Positions 46,772-57,841 of a DNA stretch of 64,000 nt are shown one piece after another. The translations under genes and the position numbers were made by a program. Origin of the DNA: Axinella damicornis (taxonomy: Eukaryota > Porifera > Demospongiae > Axinellida > Axinellidae). How positions within the stretch are numbered: the stretch's first letter is position 1; every line of letters starts with the position of its first letter. The stretch lies in NCBI GenBank assembly GCA_963931865.1, contig OZ007514.1:9395222-9459221 (forward strand). Direction: 5' to 3'. The notes below the pieces were generated by a model, which was not told the DNA's origin, did not search any database, and was given only the letters and a program-made list of their open reading frames with translations.

Positions 46772-47506
46772 TTGTTCAATCAATTTACAGACGATGTACA
46801 TCGGACAACATTTCCTCCAGCAAACATGATAATCTCAGGCTTGCCCCAATTAGCATCGTGTGATGTGAGAGACCCACTTATGAGAAGTGTGTATTTTGTG
46901 ATTGGGGTTCCACAACCTCACAATGGGAAACTCCACACTTCTAAGCCAGCATGTGAACTGTGATACCAGGGCATAGAATGGAATCGACTATGGGAATTTT
47001 ATGGTTCCAAACCCAGCACGGAAACTGCGATACCCATCCACGGGAATTGGACAATGTGTCTGCGTGTTGATCTGGTACAAGGGACTCACTACACTAAGTC
47101 TTACGGAACATGAATGGTTACATACATGAGTGAGTACAGTAGCCTCAAAATCTCTACAAACTGCACTTCCTAGAACTTTCACAACCAAATTACATGTGTC
47201 GATCAATTCACCATCTAAAGGGTTAACTGAAATTACTGAATGCTGATCCCTTTTTTTTGGAGTAGCTGCAGTATGAACCTATCATTTAACAACGTACTTC
47301 AATATTTCCAGTGTCTTGTTTTCCTGAAGTGCTTCTGCTATGGCTCCAGTGGACGTCACACCACAGTTAAAGAGGCTGTAGTGGGAAAAGTTTACACAGA
47401 GTATGACACGTACACTTCCTCAGGACACCTTCATGTCCATACACCCCACCTCAGCAAAATAGACGACAGTTTTACCATTGGGATCACATTTACAACTGGA
47501 TTGTAG
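46772..47506 (+). other. Paired small ORFs preserved in both duplicon copies
   Basis: The ORF 46772-46963 (with GLPQLASCDVRDPL and VPQPHNGKLHTSKPACEL) and the ORF from about 47273 (MNLSFNNVLQYFQCLVF, then GYDTYTSSGHLHVHTPHLS in the twin) remain open in copy B (about 56250-56438 and 56703-56927). The two copies are young, so an open frame may persist by chance. Not recognised. Confidence 0.2.
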
Positions 47507-48297
47507 TACCACTTGTGGCGATTGTGTGCACTATATGGATAAGTTATCAGAGCCAATAATTGCACATGCTCAACCATACAACCATTAATGCAAAACACAG
47601 GGCGTCAGTTGCTGTAGCGATTGCCTGTGTGTGGTAATTCTTTTCAGTTGCAGTGGATTTCCACACAAAAACTGGTGAGCTGTAGTTGGACACCATGTAC
47701 CTGATTCGTTATCTTACAAACTGCACGATTCAAATACATGCATAATAGTCAAAAACGGCATCCGCTTCAAATGTGATGTCATGTTTGTTTGCATGGTTTA
47801 TACAAGGCCCAACTCCACCTATAGAAGAACATCTACCAGTGTCATATTGTGAGCAGAGTGTGCCGGTGTAATCTCAGTCACAGCTGCAAGTATACAGTGC
47901 ACATGTGAGCACGGCCCTTAGGTTCTTCACATGCTGTCTCAGCACATGCACGTTACATTATAGTTATGGGGACAGGATAACACTCGCACAGTGGAGGACT
48001 TCAGCGACAAAAGACAGGTAATCTGTCATGCATTGTTCCACTTAAACCTCATCAAGATTTGACAAATCGTGGTCTCTCCCGTGAGTACTGTAACTCACCA
48101 GTGGCTTACTGTGTAGGCCAGCTTTGCTACAACCACTAACTAGTGGAATGCAGGGCATTGTGACGTGAGCCTGAGCGACACACATGCAGTCATTGCAAGT
48201 ACATGACTTTAACTTACACTACACACAATGAGCACAATATGTATGGATCAGACTACAGTCATATCATCCAGAAATGTTCGTGTTGAAAACTTTCATA

Positions 48298-48955
48298 AGA
48301 CTAGAGATGTTCATAGAACACATACCCCGCACGGAACGTCTACAGGATATAGTGCAGCTACAATCGACAGCACCGACGTGACATCTCTGAATCGACGTGA
48401 CATCTCTGTCTTAGCCTCGTTCCCAGGCTCGCCGTCTTGGGCCTGGGAAAGAGGCTATCTCAGCCTATGCAGGTATGGGAGTCACTGCTTACCGTATATA
48501 ATATTGTGAAGCTGAAGAGGTGGGGCCAAATGTTACGAACAATAGGAAATAGCTGGAAAAAACAGCCGCAACAATAGCCACGAAGTCTGTGAAGTACATA
48601 GATCGTGAGAAAACACTGTTTCCTAGCGGTCATCTCGAAGCATGAAGTTTCCAAATGCACTGCGTGTCTTGTTCTTGATGGGACTCTGAGGTCACGAAGA
48701 GGTGGAGCCAATGTTATGAATAGTTATGAAAAGCAGGAAATAGCCGAAATAGAGCGAAACGGAGCGCCTTGACTTCAGTCAGGTACCACAGAGCAGTTTT
48801 TTTGCTATTTGCTATTGTTTGACTCCATTTGGATGGTTTTTGAGGGTCTATGTGGCGAGATTTCAATTTTTTCCGGGTGACAGACGACTGACAGACAGAC
48901 GGACAAAATCAATTGCTTAACCCTGCTTCGCGCATGCGCGCGCGGGGTAAGTATT
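48298..48955. mobile_element. Insert present only in copy A
   Basis: Relative to copy B (which has a short AT-rich joint near 57730), A carries about 660 extra bases. They include a TAGCCTCGTTCCCAGGC-family hairpin (48412-48457). They end in a tail with GACAGACAGACGGACAAA and GCGCATGCGCGCGCGGGGTA. A similar tail is at 58485-58547, suggesting a multicopy (SINE-like?) unit. Confidence 0.5.
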
Positions 48956-49276
48956 ACGTAGGTACAGATGGCCTATGAAAAATATAACACAAGGTGCCAT
49001 GCATGGCCAGGATGCACATATATCGAAGGCACAGAAGGGAAGCGTAATTCGAGCATAACATAATCGGATTACATGTGACTTTAATGAGACCTGATTAGCA
49101 AATGTCAACCTTGGCCGTCCTCCTCTGAAGAAAACTGTCATACAGTGAGTAAAGTGAGCTAGTTCAAACCACCGTCTGGTCTCTCTATATCACACAGGTC
49201 CCACCATACCCAACCCAGTGTAGGAGAACCTCTGCTTTACAGGTCATGCAGAGCCTGAATACATGCGGTTACTCAC

Positions 49277-49360
49277 TCCAGTGTCTTCAAGGTCTCGTTC
49301 TTCTTCAAGGCAGAAGCCAGGACAGTAACCCCCTCATCTCCAAAATCATTGCTATCAATA
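49277..49360 (-). CDS. LRR exon 3 of an NLR-type gene (twin of exon 4)
   Basis: 84 bases, phase 2/2, donor GTGAGTAACC, encoding IDSNDFGDEGVTVLASALKK, then NETLKTL. Joined to its neighbours it reads on in frame (GA plus T gives D). The duplication therefore added exactly one repeat to the protein if both exons are spliced in. Confidence 0.85.
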
Positions 49361-49703
49361 CTGTTGAAGAGAGTAGTCAAGAGTTAACACTGGCAATAAT
49401 AATTAACTACCAATAATGTCATAGTACATGTGAGTGGGCCCTTGAAATGGAAGGTTTCACAAATAAGTTCATTTCAACGACCACACAAAAGGTAAAAAAA
49501 AAAGAAGAAAACCTACGTATCCACGGTAGTCCCGTTACTATTTTTAGCTTGCACATGTATCATTGCTTTTCTGTGATGCCATTGACTGACTACAGCGACA
49601 GGCCAAATCTCGAGTGAAGATAGTGTCTGTAAGTGTCGTGGGATGTTCCCCAGCAGTCATGAACTCCAGAAAAGCAGGGGTGGGTATTTCTACTAGTCGA
49701 GAC

Positions 49704-51483
49704 CATACTTCCCAACCCTGAGTTTTGTATATGCAGGAAAATTTCACTTATTTTGCAGGATTTTGCTGTCTTGTGCAGGACAATTTTGATCCACTGCCAG
49801 CAGCATTCCTAGGGTAGTCTGGAGAGAATTTACAACGGCTCCCTTTCTGCTGGAGGACACATTATAGCGCTTCCAATCGGGATGCCACTTGCATGGCCTT
49901 CTTGGACACCGGTTCTAACCGTTCTGACCCACTGGTACTGGCACTCATCTGCAGGTAGCTACATGTAGTAGTTCAAGTTGTCAGACTGTGACAGACTGGA
50001 CTGTGCTTACACCTTGTGTGTGTAAATGTGTGAATGTCACCTGTGTGTGGAACTAAGGATTTTGTGGTTTAGTGCTTAGGGTTGTTTATGTGTCAGTGAT
50101 TAGTAGGCTACCATGCTAATGTGTTGTATTTAATTTACTGTACCTGTGGATTATGGTTTCCTTTGGTAGAGTATAAAAGCAGTGTTCTTGTTCGTGTGTG
50201 TGTTCTATCAGTGTTCTATATATCTGTGTTCTATCTGTCTATTAAAGTATTCGTCTGCTGCAAGTTACTGCAAGTTACCGCTCGGGTCCGTTACATTTGG
50301 TGGCAGCGGTGGGATCCACTGTCCGCCAGTCGGCGGCAGGGCCCACAGGGATCCACTGCCCGCCAGTCGGCGGCAGGGTCCACACGCAAGGTGCAGCAGG
50401 GCCAAGGAGAGAGAGGGAGTGCGGAGAGTAGTGCAAGAGCGACGATCCACTACCCACAAGTCAGCGGCAGGGCCACACGTGGTAGGCCAGACCGTACCAA
50501 GCAGCGGAGCTCTGGTTGAGAGCTGATCTCGAGCCGAGTCGCCGAGCAGTTCTATCGTGGAAAGAGTGAACAGCAGGTGCTGAGCGAGCGAGGAGAGAGC
50601 CGCGGTTTGACGGACGTAGCAGAGGGAGGGTTGCTGAGTGAGCGACTGCCTCCGAGTGTCGAGAGAGGGGTCACTGAGCGAGTGACTGCCTCCGAAACTG
50701 TGAGAGGGAGGAGCGTTGGTGAACGACTGCCTCCAGAGATGCCAAGAGTACGTGAGCCAGGAGTGCGAGGGTCGTCAGGAGCGGAGGGTCGCCGCAAGAG
50801 TGCGCGAGAGTCGCTGAGCGGGACGCCGGTCGCTGCCAGAGAAGGCGAGGGTCGCAGGAGGCAAGAGGCGTTGAGGCATGCAAGACAGAGAGTTAGGGGA
50901 TGTTGCAAGACACTGAGTGAGAGGAGCTACTCGTCTGAGGAGCGAACTGAGTTGAGAGATGGAAGGCTGCATTATCAGCAAGACTAGTTTGCTGTCGCAG
51001 AACTAGTTTGCTGCAGGAGAAGGAGGGAGGAATGTGACAGACTGGACTGTGCTTACACCTTGTGTGTGTAAATGTGTGAATGTCACCTGTGTGTGGAACT
51101 AAGGATTTTGTGGTTTAGTGCTTAGGGTTGTTTAGGTGTCAGTGATTAGTAGGCTACCATGCTAATGTGTTGTATTTAATTTACTGTACCTGTGGATTAT
51201 GGTTTCCTTTGGTAGAGTATAAAAGCAGTGTTCTTGTTCGTGTGTGTGTTCTATCAGTGTTCTATATATCTGTGTTCTATCTGTCTATTAAAGTATTCGT
51301 CTGCTGCAAGTTACTGCAAGTTACCGCTCGGGTCCGTTACACAGACAGACTTGCTTGTACGTGTAGTAAACGCCTAGGCCACGTGTATAATTTCCGGGAC
51401 AATTTTGATTGTTTCCGGGACAGCAGGACAAAAGGTCAGTTTCCGGGACAGTCCCGGAAATTCCGGGACGGTTGGCAAGTATG
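49704..51483. mobile_element. DNA-transposon MITE (host of an LTR element), 6-bp target duplication
   Basis: Ends CATACTTCCCAACC and GGTTGGCAAGTATG, flanked by CGAGAC on both sides (49698-49703 and 51484-51489). The empty site is in copy A at 43090-43095. Without the LTR element it would be about 420 bases, with repeated CCGGGACA motifs near the right end. A 6-bp duplication fits some hAT or Dada-like groups. Superfamily not assigned. Confidence 0.9.
49987..51341 (+). mobile_element. Young LTR retrotransposon in miniature (TRIM)
   Basis: Two 309-bp LTRs (49987-50295 and 51033-51341), TGTGAC...TTACA, differ by a single base that I can find. The 5-bp target duplication is CAGAC (49982-49986 and 51342-51346). 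The LTRs contain GAGTATAAAAGCAG (TATA) and ATTAAAG. After the 5' LTR comes TTTGGTGGCAGCGGTGGGAT, the likely primer-binding region. Before the 3' LTR is the purine tract AGGAGAAGGAGGGAGGAA. The 737-base interior encodes no gag or pol. Its arginine/glutamate-rich frames look compositional. It would need proteins from an autonomous relative. Confidence 0.92.
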
Positions 51484-54264
51484 CGAGACGCCCGCTTGAC
51501 TGTGTGAAGCGGCTCGATCAACTGCATCGTCATACAGCACTTTCTCGAAGTCTGTCACTACCAGTATGTTGTTTCCCTGCCTCGCTACCATTGGACTGAT
51601 ACTGGCCTTTTATCTGTGTCATCCTTCTTGAAGTATCTGTATGCATGCTTAAAATAGTAAAGGGACTTGTCAGTTTTCAACTTTTGCGTGGTCATTTCAC
51701 GCTCCTCCCTTCCGCTCTCTACCACATTATGTGCTCCTGCAGCTACTACGCAGAAAAATTAAGTTCACATCACAGAACAAACTCCACACTCCCAGTTAGG
51801 GGCAGGTGGGGGTTGGTCAGATTCCCATTACCTGGAGCCCTTGTACATGAGAGCTGCAATTAAACCCAATACTGGGTTAATGAAATAAACACAACCCCAC
51901 AGAATGAAAATGGTACTCTACAAGAGGAATGAATGACATTGCGGGGCAAGCATGAGGGAGTGCATATACAGAACATGCATGCACATGACTGCCATCAGAA
52001 TGTGACTGAGTATAGCAACATTTTACAGATTACACGCACTTGAAGCACATGAAGGAAATCACCGACAGGCTTGCAGCTATTGGTGCCCCTATCTCACAGG
52101 AAGACCCGACAGGCTTGCAGCTATTGGTACCCCTATCTCACAGGAAGACCAAGTTGTAACACTGTTGGGAAGCTTGCCTGAGCTACTCCACTCTAGTGAT
52201 GGACATGGAAGCTAAAATTAAATTGTAATTGTGAGAGTACATCACATTCTCCTGTGAACATAATGTTTTGGACACAGGGATATCAATTACCACCATCATT
52301 GTCTCTGGCCATTCCCACCTGCACTGGCAACATCAATAGCATAATGGCCTACTGTAAACAATACTGAAATTGAGGTGTGGTTTCGTTTGATAATTTAGAC
52401 ACAGAGCGAAGACCTCAGGTCTCGTATAACTTGTACATTGAGATAAAAGGCTGCAAGCATTCCTACTTCACCCAACCTGCTCATTTTTGTGTCCACAGAC
52501 ATACGGATGGACGAACAGGCAGACAAACCTCAGGCAAGAGGCAGGCCCTAATATTGGGACTTGAAACAAAACCATGTGCTACAGGACGGCTGTGATACAG
52601 GAGGCAGAGCTTGGAACTTTATTGCTTGAATGACAGACATTTCATGACCTCTGTGCCACAGTATCATGCGAGGGAATTCCCCCTCGGTACATTTTCCATA
52701 CTGCAATCAAAGGTCTGTCTTTGCTGCCTACTATCAGTTTACACAACTGCCCATTGTACACTGACACAAGAACACTAATTGGGCGAGCCCGAGTGAGCCC
52801 CACAGGGGAATTTTTGTGCCATAAATCACTTGCAAAGCCACTCGTTACATGCATGGACAGACCTCTTCAATGGGTACAGGGATGCACAGCAATTCCTGTG
52901 TACACAATGTTATGTAGACAGAAATCTCAATTACCACCATTTGCAACTAAGTGAGTTGAGGACACTATAATATACCGTGAACAGTCTACCTCCTTGATGG
53001 CCAAGGATGCAGACCACTCGTGGACCAACACATTCAATTGTTGGAGTAATAGGGGCTACTGCACGGCAACAAAGAAATCAGCTGTCAATGCTATTTGTAT
53101 TGTTACCTGACTCACATGTTCTGAGGACAGTGATGTGCATGCTCCGTGTCCTGAGATGCACGTGACAACACAGGTGGGGTACTTTACTTACTCTACCACT
53201 TTCAAATTTAGCAGACCACCTGCTCCATGTTGCTCACTTGGGCTCGCCCCACAATGTCATGCATTTCATTTAGCACTTAGTACACAGCCTCGTTCCCCAA
53301 CCTAGCCTGGTCTGCCTTCTCTGTGTTGACACACAGAAATGGAAGAGTGAGGAAAATGGAGAAGGCCTGGGAGCATTCATTAACACAGCTCATGGGCCAA
53401 CCATTTCATGTTGATCTTGCACACTTTGAAAATCTCATCGCGCCTCCCCCTCTGCATCTGTCTAAATCCTTGCGAAATCATTCATGTCAGTAATTCTCCT
53501 AGCAGACCACTCCTGTCTTCCCTCACCATGCATTTATAAACGCAAACCGAAGAAGGAAACAAGTGTAGAACTGGAAAATGGGGTACTTACATTCCTAGGG
53601 GACTTTCAACTTTCAGTGATAAAACTATAGGGGCTTAGCACAATCACAGAGACAAACTGGGAATGACTACCCTTTGACCTGCACAGTTCTCCATGAGGCA
53701 TTCTCCAGGGCACATTGCTGGGAGAGTTACAACAGAGGCAACATAGCATTTCAGAGGGCAGTGGAGGGCTTCAAACTATCACAAAGGTGTGAACAGTCAA
53801 GACGTCACACAGGCAACATGTTCAAGTGACCAATCTGCAACTATGTCACCACCCAACTCATCAAGACCACACCCACTCCTTTGTGACTGTGTATGCCCTG
53901 TACCAAAACCAACCCTCACATTCACTGATTCTATGTTAACTGCGTTAAGGTCACTATTACTAATTTTTGCACAATGTAGGGAATTGCTAAACATTTTGAA
54001 CCCACAACAACCTATTGCCAGTATGTGATGTCACATACATGTACAGTAATGCGGGCATGCTCTAAGCTAGCCACCTACAGAGCAGCCTGGGAATGAGGCC
54101 AACTGTACAGTACGAGCTGGTGGATGCGATCAGAGTCCATCCACAAGAACCTGAGGCATCATTCTGAAAGTGAATTTGCCCTACCTGTTGCACTACCAGC
54201 AGTGTGGTAGGTTTCCAGTGTGTGTGAGATAACTAGCTAGTACACACGTGATACAACTTGCTCA

Positions 54265-55297
54265 TCACAGAGTCGGTAGACTCTGTATGTAGGGATACGA
54301 CGTACACGCAATATATGCTAATACAAAAGAATCTCTCCAAATCTCAGAAACGGTACACTTATAAGCCTTTATAACCACATACCGTTCATCTTCGAGTGTT
54401 TTCATGACCAACAAGACTCCTCGCGTCGCGAAAAACCGTCGCGAAAGTACCACACCAGGTACTCGCAAAACGGGCAAATTGTTTTTCTTTCTTCTTTCTT
54501 CTTTCTTCTTTCTTCTTTCAGACGGGCTAGCTCAACGTCGCCTCAATCCCTCATGATGGTTTTCGCACGAAACAGCAGCATTTTACACTGAGCAGTGCAC
54601 CAGCCCATCGCTTTTTCGCAACCTCCGAGTCTTCACCAGGCGGCTGCAGCTGCCCACTCAATAACTATGGCTTCTTTAGTCACGCCATTTTTTCGTTTGT
54701 ACGCATGCGCGATCACTTAGCAACGAACGTAATTATTACTCAAGATCGCTGAATTAGAAGTGTCTTGCGCCGTTGTGTTTACATAATTTCGTACTTCGAG
54801 GTAAATTCTGTGCGTATAATTTATGTATGTTACTACCTACTGTGTTCTGTGAGAGGGCTTGATTCTTCAGCCAATGCTGGCAGTGTGAATACCGGAGTCA
54901 ATATTGCCCATATACCAAAGCAAGGGTTCCTACTACCTGTGAGGACACCGACTTCTGCTCTGTGATGGCAAATTTCAGCTCAAACTCAGTTGCACTGTTG
55001 CTTAAAAAAAATGACATAAACAAGTAATAAAAAACATTTGAAAATGTGACAGGATGTAGGGATACCAGAACGGCAAAAAGTAAGGAAACAAGGTAGGGAT
55101 GATCGCACAAAACAGTGAAGTATACAATCCCCCTACATATCTTTTTTCATTATACACGTATATGGAACAAGATCTCTGTAGGGGGGTTGTATACTTCACT
55201 GTTTTGTGCGATCATCCCTACCTTGTTTCCTTACTTTTTGCCGTTCTGGTATCCCTACATCCTGTCACATTTTCAAATGTTTTTTATTACTTGTAGG
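54265..55297. mobile_element. Insert in copy B ending in a 275-bp foldback
   Basis: About 1.03 kb absent from copy A, between CTTGCTCAT and AGGATATAAGCTG. Its right part (55022-55297) is a near-perfect foldback with arms of about 115 bases, starting AAGTAATAAAAAACATTTG. The left part has a TTTCTTC microsatellite (54482-54522) and a CG-rich patch, with no recognised gene. Confidence 0.7.
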
Positions 55298-55531
55298 ATA
55301 TAAGCTGTACTATGCCATCACTAAGTACACCGATCAACAAGTGAACATCCAACGCAAATAGTGGGGAAAGTCTCTATGTGACACCACAGCTAATTTTATG
55401 CTCACTCGACTTCCTATGACACGTAAATAACATGTCCGATCGCGTAGCTACAGGCACTATCGAGGTACAGGGTTAGCTGATTGGTGATCACAAACTCTTC
55501 AACATGCAACCAGTGACTATACCCTTTGCAC

Positions 55532-56142
55532 TAGCCTCGTTCCCAGGCCCGAGACGGTGAGGAGAAAAGGGCCTGGTTTCCACTGTTTGCGCATGCGCTA
55601 ACTAGCGGTGGAATTCCACCGGCACCGTGGACGTTCGATTATGTTTGTACACTTGTGACGTCGAAGTGGATAACGTGATCCGTACAGTTAACTAGCTAGC
55701 GAGTACTTACTAAGTAGTGGCGTGCGTTACAACAGCTCTCGATCGTGCTCTCCTATGTCCTCAGGCGGCAAGGCGCTCCCGAATTGAGCTAGAACAGCGA
55801 CCTGCGATTGAACGATGCGATGTTTTCATGTGGCTACCGTGGCACCGACCGGGTGGAGTCAGTATGCTACCAGACTCTTCCGTTTGTTTTGAATAAAGAA
55901 TGTCCGGTAAGTCTGTTGCTGGTGGCAGTGCAATTGTGGTCGTGTCGCCCCTCATCTCGCGGGTCGAGGACCAGTGAAGCAATATTGGTAGCGTCACACC
56001 CTCGACCATGTGACTACGAAGACGTCATTTGCACCCTCCCCCTTATGAATACGTGTTACGGTTACAGATAATTAAGCGCATGCGCAAACAGTGGAAACCA
56101 GGCCCTTTTCTCCTCGCCGTCTCGGGCCTGGGAACGAGGCTA
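55532..56142. mobile_element. Mutator-like MITE, 611 bp, with empty site in copy A
   Basis: TAGCCTCGTTCCCAGGCC ends, with inverted arms extending about 70 bases through GGAGAAAAGGGCCTGG and GTTTGCGCATGCGC. The 9-bp target duplication is CCTTTGCAC (55523-55531 and 56143-56151). The unoccupied target is seen once in copy A near 46677. The interior is CG-richer and has an exon-like block (after TCCTCAG, before GTAAGTCTG at about 55905). Frames of 82 (minus) and 87 (plus) codons there match nothing I know. Possible captured host sequence. Confidence 0.92.
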
Positions 56143-57841
56143 CCTTTGCACTGCCTTGTGTGCTTTCTGTTTGTTTACACACCACTGTTAGACTTTAGAC
56201 GAAATTCACAATTATTGCAATTACAATATTTCACCTGTTGTTCAATCAATTTACAGACGATGTACATCTGTACATCGGACAACATTTCCTCCAGCAAACA
56301 TGATTATCTCAGGCTTGCCCCAATTAGCATTATGTGATGTGAGAGACCCACTGATGAGAAGTGTGTATTTTGTGAATGGGGTTCCACAACCTCACAATGG
56401 GAAACTCCACACTTCTAAGCCAGCATGTGAACTGTGATACAACGCCATAGAATGGAATCGACTATGGAAATTCTATGGTTCCAAACCCAGCACGGAAACT
56501 GCGATACCCATCCACGGGAATTGGACAATGTGTCTGCGTGCTGATCTGGTACAAGGGACTCACTACACTAAGTCTTACAGTAGCTTCAAAATCTCCACAA
56601 ACTGCACTTGCTAGAAACTTCACAACCAAATTACATGTGTCAATCAATTCACCAACTAAAGGGTTAACTGAATGCTGATCCCTTTTCTGGAGTAGCTGCA
56701 GTATGAACCTATCATTTAACAACGTACTTCAATATTTCCAGTGTCTTGTTTTCCAGAAGTGCTTCTGCTATGGCTCCAGTGGACGTCACACCACACCGTC
56801 GGAGCCTGCAGTGGGAAAAGTTTACACAGGGTATGACACGTACACTTCCTCAGGACACCTTCATGTCCATACACCCCACCTCAGCAAGATAGACGACAGT
56901 TTTACCATTGGGATAACTGGATTGTAGTAACACTTGTGGCGATTGTGTGCACTATATGGACAAGTTATCTGAGCCAATAATTGCACATGCTCAACCATAC
57001 AACCATTAATGCAAAACACAGGGCGTCAGTTGCTATAGCGATTGCCTGTGTGTGGTAATTCTTTTCAGTTGCAGTGGATTTCCACACAAAAACTGGTGAG
57101 CTGTAGTTGGACACCATGTACCAGATTCGTTATCTTACAAACTGCACAATTCAAATACATGCATAATAGTCAAAAACAGCATCCGCTTCAAATGTGATGT
57201 CATGTTCGTTTGCTTGGTTTATACAAGGCCCAACTCCACCTATAGTAGAACATCTACCAGTGTCATACTGTGAGCAGAGTGTGCCGGTGTAATCCCAGTC
57301 ACAGCTGCAAGTATTATAGTTCACATGTGAGCATGGCCCTTAGGTTCTTCACATGGCTGTCTCAGTGCATGCACGTTCCATTATAGTTATGGGGACAGGA
57401 AAACACTCGCACAGTGGTGGACTTCAGCGACAAAAAACAGGTAATCTGTCATGCATTGTTCCACCTAAACCTCATCAAGATTTGACAAATCGTGGTCACT
57501 CCCGTGAGTACTGTAACTCACCAGTGGCTTACTGTCACTGTGTAGGCCAGCTTTGCTACAACCACTAACTAGTGGAATGCAGGGCATTGTGACGTGAGCC
57601 TGAGCGACACACATGCAGTCATTGCAAGTACATGACTTTAACTTACACTACACACAATGAGCACAATATGTATGGATCAGACTACAGTCATATCATCCGG
57701 ACATCTTCATGTTGAAAACTTTCATAAGAACATTTTAATTTTAAACGTAGATACAGATGGCCTATGAAAAATATAACACATGGTGCCATGCATGGCCAGG
57801 ATGTACGTATATCGAAGGCACAGAAGGGAAGCGTAATTCGA

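Larger units (their letters stand above)
42368..49052. repeat. Tandem segmental duplication, copy A
   Basis: Copy A starts at GCATAACATAATCC (42368) and ends at GTAATTCGAGCA, where copy B starts with GCATAACATAATCGG (49053). It carries LRR exon 42601-42684 and is otherwise intronic. It differs from B by an A-only insert of about 660 bases (about 48298-48955) and by keeping about 586 bases (44711-45297) that B has lost. Confidence 0.9.
49053..57841. repeat. Tandem segmental duplication, copy B
   Basis: The second copy of the 42368-49052 unit, ending at GTAATTCGAGCAGCTC, after which single-copy sequence resumes. It is longer because of three private insertions (49704-51483, about 54265-55297 and 55532-56142), and has lost about 586 bases near 53113 by a deletion at TCAC microhomology. 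Confidence 0.9.

Noticed and set aside
50577..50987. 136-codon frame inside the TRIM
   Set aside because: Low-complexity Arg/Glu/Ser composition, with open frames on both strands. No gag (CCHC) or pol motif.
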